64,000 nucleotides of DNA from Sergeia podlipaevii (GCA_030849805.1 JASANZ010002180.1:1-64000), one strand, 5' to 3'; shown: positions 29,555 to 40,804, numbered from the stretch's first letter. Numbers and translations are program-made. Notes: generated from the sequence alone by a model not told the origin.

Positions 29555-32500
29555 TCAGTTTGCCTTCTGCTCCTCCTCAGTGGCCTCCTTGAGAACCTTC
29601 TCCACCTCTAACTTCGTGAAGGCCTCAGTCCATTTGCGGAACATCAGTCCTGCCTCCTTATGAGTAATGCGCACCTTGCCAGATAAGAACTCGTTGGGGA
29701 TCGCCTTGCTGGAGCGGGGCTGCTTCTTCTTGGGCGGCAGCTGCTGCTTGGCCTGCTCCGCCACGTTTGTCTGCGCTCCAGCACGACCAGGCGTGGCTGC
29801 AGTAACAGTAGCCTGCTTCACTGACTTGGGAGATGGAATAGCAACGCTCCCAGCGAGTGGCGCGCGTGCCTCAATAGTTGGTGGAGTAGCGCTGGGGAGG
29901 CGATTGACGAGGTCGCCCATGTTGATCCCGCCAGCAGGGCTGGACGCGGAAAGGTTGACCATAGTAGGCGGGGAGGAGATGTGCGCAGTGGCGGACGCGG
30001 TGTGTGCGGCGCCGCTTCGAGGCTTCGGCACCATGCCGGACGTTGGAGGGGACACATTGGAGAGGGGCGACATGCCCTTCTGCTGGATAGTCTGCATTAG
30101 TGCTTGCACTGCCCCCACTGTTGTCTTGGCACCCAAGTTGCCACCGCTGCCGGTGGAGGGTTCCACCTTGGTCTCCTCAACGCCACCTGCCACAACAAGA
30201 AGCGTGGAGAGCTTCGAGATGGCAGCGCGGTTGCCCTGCACGCGGCCATCCAAGCGCGTACCGCCAGTGAACTCACTATCGTACACCACTTCAGCCTCTC
30301 GGCCGCTGGCAAGCAGGCGCACGATTGTACCGCAAGCACCAAAAGGCGTAGTGCCAGTCGCTCTGCAGTTCACCACGCGTGAGCCCAGCCGGAAAGCCTG
30401 CTCTTTTGGAATCGGCAGCGGCACGAGATGACCGCCAGCGCTGCGGGTGATGGGAAAGTAAAGATGATTGAAGGACACCTGTCGCAGCTGAACCTCCTTG
30501 ACGGGGCGTTCGGTGTTCTCTACGAGCATCGCCTCAAGCTGCTCCAGCTGGCTCTTCGGGAAGGCGTCCTCGGTGGCAGTGATCATAGGCACGTCCATGA
30601 TGCCGCTAGCCGCGATGAACTCCTCAATCTCTGTGAGCACGTCCTCCGCCGCACGGTCCCGCCACGCGTCCGTCATGAAGAGCTGCGGCTCTACGCTGCT
30701 GTAGTTGATATCTCCAGATTCAATCATCTTGATCAGCGGCGCAAACTTGGTCACGTACGCCTTGATAAGGTCGATCGCAATCTTGGAGAAGTACCACGTG
30801 CCCATACCACCGCGATTTACGCTAGAGTTACCCACAAAATCGCCCTTCTCCGTCTTGTTGAGATAATGGTTCATGTCCTTGTCATCCTGCTCCATGCGGG
30901 CAAAGACGTCTACGTTGCCTATGTACCATGGGTTCATGCGTCTCTGCACAAGTTTGGCATACCCCACGCGTGCAATGCAGCGTCCAGTAAACTTCAGGCA
31001 CAATCCAATTTCTCGGGAGCCAAACTGGGAGGAGGTAATAAGAGAGCTGCAGATGGTAGTAAGCGTACGCATCTTCACGCCAATGCGCACCGCGGCCTCA
31101 TGCATCGCCATCCAGTTGCTTTGCGTCGCAAATGTGACGAGCTCAGCCGGCAGCGTCAGAGGTTTCTGATATGCTTTTAGGCACACAGTGAAGGTGTTGT
31201 GCTCACTAGAAACCACAAAGCCGGTGCTGCCGTACACAGCCACGCCGTTGCTAGGCTTCTTGTTACTGGGCTCAGGACCAATAAAGACGCAGCGAGTGCC
31301 GCGAGTGAGATCAGTGTCGGTGCGCTCACGCTCCGTGTAGCGGGCGTCCTCGCGCATCTTGATGTCCTCCAGCATGCACACCAACTCCATCGGGTAGCAC
31401 GTCTCAGTGTGGGAGAACTGGCGCACAATGCGTGTCTTGCGCGACACCTTCATCCCGGCAAAGCGGTGCACGTAAACGAGAATACCAAGGTCCTCCACGT
31501 GGATGCCAAGCTTCGCCTTCATGTACTTCTTGTGCGTCTCAGCCTCCTTGAGAAAAGCAGTCGTCTCATCGCGGTTCTTCTCCGACTTCTCCGTACCGCA
31601 AAAGGCGCCTTCGTTGCTGTAGACCGCCTTGATGCTCATACGCGCATCACTCACGCACGACACCCGCGCACGCTTGTAGTGCGGGAAGCCAACCAGCACC
31701 TCCTTCCCCACCAACACCGCCGCTTCGCTCGCGTTCCTGGCCTGCGAGAAGTTGCGCAGGTTAAGAATCATGCTCTCTTTGCGAGTGTCACTGCCGAAGA
31801 CCGACACCGCGCCGACCTCGAAGGATGGACTGATGAGGCTGCGCTTGGACTGGAAAGAGGCGAAGCCCTCCAGCTGGCAGTTGCCAATCATCACGTCAGT
31901 GCACAGGTCAGGTTTAAAGTGCGTGAGCGGAGGAAATTCATAAGGGTCCTTGTGCACCATCACGTTGGTGAGGCGGCCGAATACCTCATCCTCGAGTGTG
32001 TAGGGAGCCATCTTGGGATCGTACCAGAAGCGCAGGGATGGGCCCAGTCTGTTGTTCGCCTTATCATCCTCAGTAAGGTTGTTCTGCACAGAGTTGTATG
32101 CCGCCAGCAGCACGTCTTCGTCAATGAAAGGGATCAGCACAATACCCTCCCACGGCGCGCGCGCACCCTCGCGATCGATCTGAATGTGATCTGGCATGTA
32201 CTTGTTGAGTGGACTCGATTTACTCTTCAGTAGCGGCCAGTACGCCTTGGGGATGGAGCGGTACGACATAGGCGGCAGCACAGAAAGAAGCTGCTGATGC
32301 GGCAAGAAGGGCTTGCCAACATCAAATTTCGCCTTGGCCGCGATGGCAGGCAGGTTGACCATGTCGCTCGCCATGGGGGCGTAGTAGTGAGGGAAGAACC
32401 ACTTCCACGAGGGGACGCCTTGATAGTAGTAGCCCATCACCCAGGTCAGTCCCTCCACGTAGTGCAGCAGCAGCGCCTGCATTTCCGGGCTGTTCGGGGT

Positions 32501-33766
32501 CCAGCCACTTTCAAACTCGTGCTTGACGCTGTAGAACTTCTGTTTGTACTCTGTAATGGACGTGTATGGCATAGCAGCTGTGGTGGGGGCCTCGTGGGTA
32601 GGATCGCGACGGGCTCGCATGCGCGCGTGCTCCGCCTCGTCCTGCTGACGCGCGCGAATCGTTTCAAACTCTATCTCGCCCAGCTTGCTCACCCACACCT
32701 CCGTCGCGCGCCAATCAATGACGCCTTTATTGGTCATGAACATACCCTTGCTGAGCACGTAATCTACGTAGAGCTGCAGCATGGTCAGCATACTGCCGTC
32801 GTTGATGCTGATGGTAGGGATAGAAGGGAGGAAGTCATTACCAATAAAGTAGCACATGAACACAAAATCATCGATGACACGCTCGAGATCAAAGTTGTCA
32901 GTGCTCGCCCCGCGCTCCTTCATGCGGTTGCGCACATCCGTTTCTAAGTAGTCACGCAGGACGCCGACGTGAAATAGAACGAACTCATCTGCCTTGTGAA
33001 AGGCCTTATCGGTTACGAGACCCTTGGCCTCATCCTCCTCTTGGCGCATGCGCTCCTTACGGGAGCTAGGGCCAAAGCTCACCACTTCACGCAGCAGCAC
33101 AAAGTGTGGCTCGTGCGTCGCGAGAGAAAGCATAACGAGATCAGCGTCCAGACCGTACATGCAGTGCGTCTCGTTGGAGTCGTACTCGGGCTGCATCTTG
33201 CGGCGACGAATAAAGTCCACAATTTTGTGCTCGCCTTCACCGGGGCAGTCGTGACCAGAGAAGATCACCTTGCAGTTCTGCCATGCGGGGTCAGTGGCAA
33301 GCTTCATCGTGATGAAGTACTGGAACTCCTTGCTCACACGCACCATGAAGGGAGTGCCAGGCGTGATGCAGTTACCATCGAACACATCCTCCTCATCAGG
33401 AAGCTCCTCACCCATCGCTAATGCCTCCTCGCGGGCTACCATCATCTCATAGCCGGCACGGTAACGGCGCTGGCGCTGCTGGTTCATCTTGGCACGCGGC
33501 GCCACACCATCCACGGCGAGCAGGAAATGCTTGCGGGGCTGAATAGCATTGAACAACTTCTCAATGTAGGTAAACATACCTTGGATCATTTCCTTCTCTG
33601 TTGGAGCGCGGCGAGTAGCGTCAATGTCATGAGGATGCGAGCAGTTGTGGATAATGCCATTCATATCCAAGTAGAGATTGTCAACTGGTGGCGGGGAATC
33701 CTTGAAGGGAGAGATCACACAGGGATACCTCTCCGCGCACCAACGGAAGAACTTTGGAACACCCAT
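29555..33766 (-). CDS. XRNA: 5'-3' exoribonuclease XRNA (XRN1 family)
   Basis: A 1403-aa exoribonuclease of the XRN family, cytoplasmic 5'-3' mRNA decay. The N-terminus is MGVPKFFRWCAERYP, then YLDMNGIIHNCSHPHD (metal-binding Asp34), AVDGVAPRAKMNQQRQRR (residues that contact the 5' phosphate), FSGHDCPGEGEHKIVDFIRR (metal-binding acidic residues) and YGLDADLVMLSLATHEPHFV, and FMCYFIGNDFLPSIPT. These are the CR1 and CR2 catalytic blocks and all acidic positions are present. The middle has the SH3/PAZ-type domains of XRN1 by position; the C-terminal 250 residues are Pro/Ser/Ala-rich and end in a charged conserved tail. Length is like T. brucei XRNA as I recall it. A pyrimidine tract on the minus strand (33825-33857) precedes the start. 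Confidence 0.96.
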   Translation of the reverse strand: MGVPKFFRWCAERYPCVISPFKDSPPPVDNLYLDMNGIIHNCSHPHDIDATRRAPTEKEMIQGMFTYIEKLFNAIQPRKHFLLAVDGVAPRAKMNQQRQRRYRAGYEMMVAREEALAMGEELPDEEDVFDGNCITPGTPFMVRVSKEFQYFITMKLATDPAWQNCKVIFSGHDCPGEGEHKIVDFIRRRKMQPEYDSNETHCMYGLDADLVMLSLATHEPHFVLLREVVSFGPSSRKERMRQEEDEAKGLVTDKAFHKADEFVLFHVGVLRDYLETDVRNRMKERGASTDNFDLERVIDDFVFMCYFIGNDFLPSIPTISINDGSMLTMLQLYVDYVLSKGMFMTNKGVIDWRATEVWVSKLGEIEFETIRARQQDEAEHARMRARRDPTHEAPTTAAMPYTSITEYKQKFYSVKHEFESGWTPNSPEMQALLLHYVEGLTWVMGYYYQGVPSWKWFFPHYYAPMASDMVNLPAIAAKAKFDVGKPFLPHQQLLSVLPPMSYRSIPKAYWPLLKSKSSPLNKYMPDHIQIDREGARAPWEGIVLIPFIDEDVLLAAYNSVQNNLTEDDKANNRLGPSLRFWYDPKMAPYTLEDEVFGRLTNVMVHKDPYEFPPLTHFKPDLCTDVMIGNCQLEGFASFQSKRSLISPSFEVGAVSVFGSDTRKESMILNLRNFSQARNASEAAVLVGKEVLVGFPHYKRARVSCVSDARMSIKAVYSNEGAFCGTEKSEKNRDETTAFLKEAETHKKYMKAKLGIHVEDLGILVYVHRFAGMKVSRKTRIVRQFSHTETCYPMELVCMLEDIKMREDARYTERERTDTDLTRGTRCVFIGPEPSNKKPSNGVAVYGSTGFVVSSEHNTFTVCLKAYQKPLTLPAELVTFATQSNWMAMHEAAVRIGVKMRTLTTICSSLITSSQFGSREIGLCLKFTGRCIARVGYAKLVQRRMNPWYIGNVDVFARMEQDDKDMNHYLNKTEKGDFVGNSSVNRGGMGTWYFSKIAIDLIKAYVTKFAPLIKMIESGDINYSSVEPQLFMTDAWRDRAAEDVLTEIEEFIAASGIMDVPMITATEDAFPKSQLEQLEAMLVENTERPVKEVQLRQVSFNHLYFPITRSAGGHLVPLPIPKEQAFRLGSRVVNCRATGTTPFGACGTIVRLLASGREAEVVYDSEFTGGTRLDGRVQGNRAAISKLSTLLVVAGGVEETKVEPSTGSGGNLGAKTTVGAVQALMQTIQQKGMSPLSNVSPPTSGMVPKPRSGAAHTASATAHISSPPTMVNLSASSPAGGINMGDLVNRLPSATPPTIEARAPLAGSVAIPSPKSVKQATVTAATPGRAGAQTNVAEQAKQQLPPKKKQPRSSKAIPNEFLSGKVRITHKEAGLMFRKWTEAFTKLEVEKVLKEATEEEQKAN

Positions 33767-35871
33767 GTTGTCTTCTTCTCGTTATTTGACTAAAAGGATT
33801 CAAAAATCTTTTTTTTGTGGATACAAGAGTGAAAGAAGAAAAGAACAAAAAAAAAACGGTGAATATCGTGTCCCCGCAAATAAGAAATATTTGAATTGTT
33901 GTTGTTTCGTGGAGGAAAGAGTATGCGAGCACAAAGAGTAAAAAAAAAAAAGCCAAAAAAAAAAAAGGAAAAAAGAATCGGATGGAGTGATCTCTCTTCT
34001 ATTTTTTTTTTCCTTATGTTCACTTATACGTTCTATCTAGTTCTCTTTGAGTGATGTAGTGTGTTGTTGTGTTTTCCTTTCTTTGTATGTATATTTTTTC
34101 AATGCTATGAAAATGTGTATGTGCAAAAAGATAAAACAGCGTCCCTGAAAACTGGCTTTCTCACCACGTGAAGAAGAAGCAAGTAATAAGGTTACGATAT
34201 TACACAAACGAAAAAAAAAGAATATACACGACAAGAAAGTACTGGGCAAGATATTTTAAGAAAAGATTGAAAAACAAAATAAAGAAAAGAACTCAACCAG
34301 TATAGACGTGCCTGCAACAAATACACAGCAACAAAAAAAGTTGTTACAGTACCAACAAGCGGGATAGTAAAAAGAGAAGAAAAAAAAACTGAGCGAAACG
34401 AAAAGATGTCAAACACCTGAGGAAGATGTAAGAGCTTGGCGGAATGACTGTCTCGTTAAATTGAAACAAATATATATATTGGAGCCAGAATACTTTTGGT
34501 TACCGTAAACGTGAAAAGTCGATCAGTCCACCCTCTTAACCCCCTACTTGAAGGTGCTTGTCTGTTTGGCTCGAAGTTGCTGATGTGATCTTCGTTGTTT
34601 CCTTTGTTGGTGTTGCGTGAATTTCGGGAGGCACAAAAAAACTTATCCTTTTTTTTTCCTCAACGAATAAAATGAATAAGTTAATTAATGCGCGCTCGCG
34701 AGAAAAAAAAAAATACAGACAACAGAAACAATAACCAGAATAGCTAAAAAGATAGAAATAGTTCTCGTAGAAACACAAAAAGTGTTTTGTAATCGAACTT
34801 CTGTAATGTTTTTTTTTAAGGAAAAAAAAGAGAAGAAAAAGAAAAAGATAGTAGAAATAGAGCGCAATAACATACCTTGCTATGGAGCTTTTCAACACTG
34901 CTGACACTTACTCTCAAAGTCTCTCCCCGCCAACAGCTCTAGCTGTGGCACCATATCTGAGGACGAAAAAAAAAGATCTCGTTGTCAAGCTGACGATGCT
35001 GTTGTTGTTGTTTTTTGGTAATTCTGCATGTCTATACATCAAAAAAAAGAAAAAAAAGGGAAATATGGTACTCTCACATGCGCAGATACAACTTGAAGGG
35101 CAATCAGCAGCAGCACTCAATAAGAAAACATACGATTTGAACAACACAAAGCACTGCATAGCCAAAGTACATATCCCTCATGGCATAGCGACACTCTATC
35201 TATTTCAAACCAATCTACTTCTGTGTTGCAACTGGGCGTTCACAGTCAGACTTCCCTCTCTCTCTCTCTCTAGCTTCCAAGCAGCCATCGCCTCAATACG
35301 CATCCCCAACATTCAGCACAAAAAAAAAAAACACATATATCGACTGTAACCCATAAATTGCGCAAATGCATAAATTAACCTAGACAATCTCGCTCTCTAA
35401 TTTTCGTTCTTCTCTAGCTCAAATATATTAATAGAAGAAAAAAAAATTATGAAGGTGTCTGCACCACTTCAACTCAGAGATGACAGCAATGCGTTGCTGC
35501 ACTTCTTGTCAAGCGAAAAGGTTAAAGAAGTCCCTCATAGATATTTGTAAGACACTCATTTCAAAAGCAAAAAAAAAATCTCTAGTGTGTGCCAATTAAA
35601 AAGAAAAGAAGAAGAAAAGATCATGGCAAAAAAAGAAGGAGCACAAAAATAAAAAGAAAGTATCTTCTGCGGCAATAAGAAGCCCAATGTCAAGTCCAGC
35701 AGCTCTGCGTAGCCATCCAGTTTGACAAGCGCACTTCACGAGTGTGAGATGTGTGTAAAGTGAACAAGGAAACACACAGGGAGACCCTTTGGCCACCCCT
35801 CTCACACTTTAAGATCTGTCTCCCCCTCCCCCCTCCCCCTCTCTCTCCCTCTCCCTAGTCTGTATCTACAT
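33767..35871. other. Long intergenic region without a recognisable gene
   Basis: A 2.1-kb spacer, the longest inside the unit. It is AT-rich with A/T runs at 33848-33857, 33940-33968, 34003-34012, 34383-34390, 34705-34713, 35040-35057 and 35321-35332, and a CT-rich run at 35818-35860. A 155-codon + frame at 34882-35349 is low complexity with an all-lysine run encoded by a homopolymer, on the strand opposite to the genes, so not credible. No RNA gene recognised. Confidence 0.5.
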
Positions 35872-36777
35872 CTACTGCCCATCAGCGTCAGCGGAGGCAG
35901 CAGCAGTGGCAGAGGCAGCCTGCGTGCCAGCAAAGCGCGGCTCCTCAGCATAGCGGCGACCCACAATCGTCGAGTTGGCCTGGAGTGTGCCAGTCTTGGT
36001 AAAGTCCTTCACTACCGTGCGATTCCGCTGGTTCACCACATCTGTCTGCTTCGCAAGGTCCATGGTGTAGTCACCGACCTGGTACACCTCTGCACAGTGG
36101 CAGTGGCGGCTACCCGGAGGACCCTCGCGCAGGTAAGAGCGGGGGCGGTAGTCGGTGCTGCTATGCATGAAGTTGCTCTGCACATTGCGCACTCCCTCGG
36201 GATGATCATGCGGCTTCATGAGAAAAGAGCTGTGGCTGATAGGAGTAAAGTCGTAGCCGGCCTGAGAGTGGACCGGAGGGGGGCAGTTCTTGTACATGTT
36301 CTCAGGGGCAAAGGAGCGAGGAAGCTGCTTGTTGCCAATGTAGTGGCCGCGCTCATCGACAAGAGGCTTCAGACGTGGCTCGAGAATCCTCCGATTGGCG
36401 GTGGAGCGAGCCATCGTCTCGCCACGAAACACATCATTGGGGTCATACGTCTTGGCGTTGGTGAAGCTGGATGCGGAGTTGGGGTTGGTGCGCTCGTACA
36501 TTTCCATGCGTCCGTCCGAGAAGTTAATTCTCGCCTTCACAAGGCCCCATGGCTTGTTGTTGGCATCCTGCAGGGCCGTCACGGCATCCTTATAGGTAGC
36601 ACCAGAAGGGAGACCAAAAGTCTGCCACGTCGCGAGCGGGTGCGCCTCCAGCCCGTTGAAGATGATATGTTCAGGGTCATAGCCCTTCTTGCGCATAACC
36701 GACTTTGGGGGCAGGCTTAGAATAGCGTAGCTGATGGGAGCAGCGCTGCTAAGGGGCTCTCTGTATGAGGCGTCCAT
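35872..36777 (-). CDS. Tyr/Pro/Arg-rich conserved-looking protein, possible flagellar structural protein
   Basis: A 301-aa basic protein with no transmembrane segment and no enzyme motif. It consists of short motif-like stretches rich in Tyr, Pro, Arg and His: MDASYREPLSSAAPISYAIL, VMRKKGYDPEHIIFNGLEAH, MYERTNPNSASSFTNAKTYD, ERGHYIGNKQLPRSF, SQAGYDFTPISHSSFLMKPH and NVQSNFMHSSTDYRPRSYLR. Such extended, Tyr/Pro-rich proteins are common among microtubule-lumen proteins of flagella, which is a guess from composition only. The last 25 residues are an Ala-rich tail. The start at 36777 follows a pyrimidine tract on the minus strand (36840-36868). I do not recognise the family. Confidence 0.85.
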   Translation of the reverse strand: MDASYREPLSSAAPISYAILSLPPKSVMRKKGYDPEHIIFNGLEAHPLATWQTFGLPSGATYKDAVTALQDANNKPWGLVKARINFSDGRMEMYERTNPNSASSFTNAKTYDPNDVFRGETMARSTANRRILEPRLKPLVDERGHYIGNKQLPRSFAPENMYKNCPPPVHSQAGYDFTPISHSSFLMKPHDHPEGVRNVQSNFMHSSTDYRPRSYLREGPPGSRHCHCAEVYQVGDYTMDLAKQTDVVNQRNRTVVKDFTKTGTLQANSTIVGRRYAEEPRFAGTQAASATAAASADADGQ

Positions 36778-37231
36778 AATGTTTCTTTTTATTCTGTGTG
36801 TGTGTATGTAAGTGAGTAGATGCGGTGTGCTACCGCGTTATAGAAAGAGAAACAAAAAAAAAAAAAAATGATCAAGTTACAAGAAGCAGTGAGCACGGCA
36901 CAAGGCACAGAGGAGTGAATCCCATTGCAACACAAACTCATCTTCCTTCCCATTCTCCGCAGTGCGCTGCAATGAGAGGAAACATACACATGTGCTTTTC
37001 TGTATAGCAGTAAATAAAGCAAAAAAAAAAAAAAAACATTGGCCAATGTGAAATACTGAATAAAAAAAAAGCAACAAAAAAGAAAAGAGGGGATGGAAAT
37101 AAAGCCAATCTCTGTGTCTATGGTTAGTGTAAGGGCTCAAGAGAGCGGCAGCGCATGCGCATCGTTTTTCTCCGTTCTTTGCTTCACTTTCAGCCGCTGC
37201 CATCACTGCCCTTTATCCCTCACTATGCAAG
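36778..37231. other. Intergenic region
   Basis: Purine tract 36840-36868 (splice signal for the 301-aa gene), A runs at 37021-37036 and 37061-37069. No gene seen. Confidence 0.5.
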
Positions 37232-39814
37232 TCAAAAAATGCCTTCGACGTCAAAAATATTGAAGGCACCACCACCACCAGCACCACCACTGCCGCTATG
37301 CGCGTTGCCATCACTTGGCACCTCCACCTCACTACGCTCAGCAAAAGCAGCAAGACTTGGCACCGCCACACCTGACGCAGATTGAGCCACCCCCAGGGCG
37401 GCTCTTCGTCCTGCCTCAGCAGCAGCAGCAACAGCCGACTTGCCCTTGCGCGCTGTGCCCTTCTTTTTGTTAATTGAGTTGTGGGCGACAGTATCAAACG
37501 CGTTGAAGGCCGCCACCACTGTGCTCACCCCCGCACTGAACGGGGCAGTAGAGCCTCCCGCTGCCATGCCTACGACACCACCACCACCTCCACTACTAGT
37601 GCCATGAATGCGACCCATGACAGCGTTATCAGGGACAATTTCCTCTGAGTCTACCCCGGGCACTCGAGAGGAAAGCAGGCCGGCTGCTATTGCCGTGTAA
37701 GGGGACTCCAGTTCCACTGGGGCCTCAGCCGGCGCTACACGCTGCTTCACAAAGCGTCCACTACTGACCGTCGTCGCTGCGGCTGTGCTGCTGACGGACC
37801 CCTCATAGGGTTGAAAGCACGGATAAGGTGGAAGGGCATAGGCTGTGTTGGCCACTCTCACTTTTTTTCTGACCTCTTGGTCATCATCAGTCACCGATCT
37901 GGGCAACAAATCACGAGAGCGATGCCGCTTACGATCGTCAGACGAATGCGAAGCGTTCTCGTCGCGCGTGATCCATCCATCGGCATCGACGTGGCGCGTT
38001 GCATCCACCACGCATGGTGGCCCCTCACTAATAGAAGTACCAACAGCGGCCGCTTTCTCCATGTCTGGGAAGAGTGGGTTGGGATCTGTAGGTCGCCCCA
38101 TCACTGCTGCCGCCGCGGAAGCGTCCCACTCGCCACGGTCTCTGCAGCCCCCCTCTACACCCAATGCAAGCGCGTCGCCGCCACCACTACCACTTGCAGA
38201 CAGCGCAGCAGCACTGCTTGGGAAGGGGCTCAGCTGCAGCTTCAACGCTTTAGCAATCGCTTCCACCAGCTGGCCATACTCACAGCAAGACATCCGCAGC
38301 GTATCGCGCAGCATCGACAAGCACCCGCGAAACGGCATACGTTCAGTTTCATTGTAGAGCACCACGTGTCTGTGATGTCTCGCAAAAAAAGGCCGTAACA
38401 CAGCCTCTCTGGAGCGCGCGTTGACAATACTCGCAAGACAGTCTCCATCCCACTGCACGCGGCCCTGCGCGCACTCCACGTACTGGACGACTTCCTCGTA
38501 GAGCGCGCGCTGAAAAACAACAAAAGTGATCCCTGCGAAGAGAGTCTGGCGCTGTAGGAGAGGTTGCAGCATTTCCTCTGCACCTCGCATCTTCAGTCTC
38601 CTCTCCACCGCCGCCTTCTTCTTCTCGTCTTCGTCGCCGTCCTCACTCTCTTGTGTCGTGGCAGCGCTGGCGTCGCTGTCTTCCTCGCCGTTCTCTCCTA
38701 TGGCCTTGTGGTGGCACTCATCTTCCCCATGGCTGCCACTGCCTTCGATCAGCCCGCGCCAGAACAGCGAAACAGGCGGCAAGTAGCGACGTGGGTCAGG
38801 GAGCGGCACTTGTGGGCTCGCGCGGTCCCTCACAGCAGCAAAGAAGGCCGGGGAAACGATCGGGGCCGCACGGCACAGAAACGCCACGACGGCAGCGGAG
38901 GGCTGTAGCGTTGCTGTAACAAGGAAGTCAGCGGCTTGATAGCAAGCAGCCTGAGCCGTGAAGGAGCCAGTTGAGGCAGCAGCCGCGCTCTTGTGCGACT
39001 GCGAAGCCGAAAGTGCGAGTTCATGACTAGTTGTCTTTTCCACCACCCCACCCGTTGCGAGACCACTGCGCGTGACTCGGCCTGCATCTTCCTCTGTAAA
39101 GGAGGCTGGGGAGAGGACACTGACGCCGCAGCTCATCAAGGCGTGTTCAAGCTTCGTTTGGTGATCCGGGTTCACGTCCTCAACGACAGCGGTAATGCCA
39201 ACCCACAGAAACTTGAACGTGGCACCGTGATTGCCAAGTTGCACACAGAACTCACGCCACTCTGGACGGTCCAACGGCGCTCTAAACGCCTCCCCTTTTG
39301 TCAGAGTCACTCGGTCAGACAGCAGTCCACCACTCGCCTCCATGCGCGTACTCGTGCCTCCTTCATCCCCTCGCCCGCGGCACATGCCATTACGCTGCGA
39401 GGTACTACTGCCGCTACTGCGTACGTACTGCAAACCCAGTATTCCTGTCTGAAGAGGTGCACTTGTCTCCGCTGCTGGCTTCTCAGTAGCGCTCCTCTTG
39501 CTCTGTACTGCATTGCTGCTATCACCATCGTCCGCAACCGTCCCGCCGCATGAGTAAACCACCGTGCCATATGTGGAGGAGTCCACAAGAGAGATCGGTG
39601 CTACCGCCTCATTCAGCAAGGTCTTGTTCTTCGCTGCATCAGCAACGCCTTCAATACGATGCAGAGGAGGGAGGCCTAACTGTACGGTAAGATGAAGTCG
39701 GCTGATGCTGCGATCGTCATGAATGACCATGTGACAATCCTTCTTTCCGATGCAGTATGTCTCGCCATTCACAAACCAGAAGCTAGGCACATCATTAAAA
39801 AAGACGATCCACAT
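37232..39814 (-). CDS. NBS1: NBS1/nibrin-like FHA-BRCT protein
   Basis: An 860-aa protein from the ATG at 39814 (MWIVFFNDVPSFWFVNGETY), which places the FHA domain at the very N-terminus as in nibrin; the frame upstream is a short hydrophobic spacer-encoded stretch. FHA motifs: YCIGKKDC, VIHDDRSISRLHLTV (S-x-x-H present) and, after an insert, FKFLWVGITAVVEDVN. Then two BRCT-like regions: TTSHELALSASQSH ... FLVTATLQPSAAVVAFLCRA with PIVSPAFFAAV, and QTLFAGITFVVFQRALYEEV with VECAQGRVQWDGD. FHA-BRCT-BRCT is the NBS1 arrangement of the MRE11-RAD50-NBS1 break-repair complex. The C-terminal half is low complexity, with a basic KRHRSRDLLPRS patch. I could not identify the MRE11-binding motif with certainty. 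Assignment is by architecture. Confidence 0.8.
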   Translation of the reverse strand: MWIVFFNDVPSFWFVNGETYCIGKKDCHMVIHDDRSISRLHLTVQLGLPPLHRIEGVADAAKNKTLLNEAVAPISLVDSSTYGTVVYSCGGTVADDGDSSNAVQSKRSATEKPAAETSAPLQTGILGLQYVRSSGSSTSQRNGMCRGRGDEGGTSTRMEASGGLLSDRVTLTKGEAFRAPLDRPEWREFCVQLGNHGATFKFLWVGITAVVEDVNPDHQTKLEHALMSCGVSVLSPASFTEEDAGRVTRSGLATGGVVEKTTSHELALSASQSHKSAAAASTGSFTAQAACYQAADFLVTATLQPSAAVVAFLCRAAPIVSPAFFAAVRDRASPQVPLPDPRRYLPPVSLFWRGLIEGSGSHGEDECHHKAIGENGEEDSDASAATTQESEDGDEDEKKKAAVERRLKMRGAEEMLQPLLQRQTLFAGITFVVFQRALYEEVVQYVECAQGRVQWDGDCLASIVNARSREAVLRPFFARHHRHVVLYNETERMPFRGCLSMLRDTLRMSCCEYGQLVEAIAKALKLQLSPFPSSAAALSASGSGGGDALALGVEGGCRDRGEWDASAAAAVMGRPTDPNPLFPDMEKAAAVGTSISEGPPCVVDATRHVDADGWITRDENASHSSDDRKRHRSRDLLPRSVTDDDQEVRKKVRVANTAYALPPYPCFQPYEGSVSSTAAATTVSSGRFVKQRVAPAEAPVELESPYTAIAAGLLSSRVPGVDSEEIVPDNAVMGRIHGTSSGGGGGVVGMAAGGSTAPFSAGVSTVVAAFNAFDTVAHNSINKKKGTARKGKSAVAAAAEAGRRAALGVAQSASGVAVPSLAAFAERSEVEVPSDGNAHSGSGGAGGGGAFNIFDVEGIF

Positions 39815-40804
39815 CCTCCGTGCTTTCTTTGCTTCACGTTCTGGCAAAAAAAAAAGGAGAAGGGGGGCGAGAATCAGTGCAACTGAACACAAGATAATGA
39901 TAATAATAATAGAATACGCTTTTCTGGGCTTTGTATATTTCTTTATGGTATTTTGCTGATGTTTCGCTGTTGTCTTTTCGTTTGTGTGTTACAACTGTGA
40001 AGGCTTCTATACTTGCAGGTAATTGATTATTATAGATAAAAGATGTTAGCGGGAGAGAAGCAAAGAAATATTTTTTTTTTTCCAATTGCAAAGTGTGAAT
40101 GTGCGTTTGTATGTTTTCATTTCTGTATTTATGTACAAATAGAGAAACACAATAGCACTAGAGAACGAAATCACAATAAGAAAAAGAGAAAAAAATTGAA
40201 GCGTTGTCTCATTCGTAAGTACAGCGCTTATACTGTACAGTAGCACACAAACAAACACGTCACTCTAGCCCGTGAGTACATTGCATACTGTCCACATCAA
40301 GCGCTCCTATCCCCCTCTCACGTACTTCCTACTGCCTTTCTGTGTGTTCCATGTATCATTAGGTTTGGCAGCACCCCACCATCTTTAATATATAGAAGCA
40401 AATGAAGAAGCAGATCAACTCTTGTATTTCAGGTAACAACGTAAAACAATGAGAGAAAAAGGCTATAGATATTGGTAGTGCACTTAATAATCATCGAACA
40501 ATGTGCTTTGAGCAAAGTGATCAATTAATAAATATATAAGAAATATTTGGTTGCCCTTTGATGCTTTAGTATATTATATTGTGAAACGACGATAAGATGA
40601 GTATTGCTTAATCATATGTATTGTGCCATCCTTGTTGTGGTAATATATATTGGTGAGGTGTACGTGCATAGATACACGCTCGAGTGGGGTCATAACAGAA
40701 GATGTGCAATATGCGTAGCCTTCCCCCTATCTACCCCTGCAGAACTACACACATTCCGCAAAAATAAAGGAAAAAATTGGCTAAGACACCACTGCTTGAC
40801 CACA
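39815..40804. other. Intergenic region
   Basis: Purine/A tract 39846-39872 next to the NBS1 start is its likely splice signal. (TAA)n-like run near 39895-39912. The rest is AT-rich spacer 3' of the first RNase H1 gene. No gene seen. Confidence 0.5.

Noticed and set aside
29667..33421. Several long + strand frames (up to 344 codons) opposite XRNA
   Set aside because: They follow from the codon bias of XRNA; their His/Val/Leu/Arg-rich composition is that of antisense frames.
34882..35349. 155-codon + strand frame in the spacer between XRNA and the 301-aa gene
   Set aside because: Low complexity, homopolymer-encoded lysine runs and opposite to the direction of the unit; no motif.
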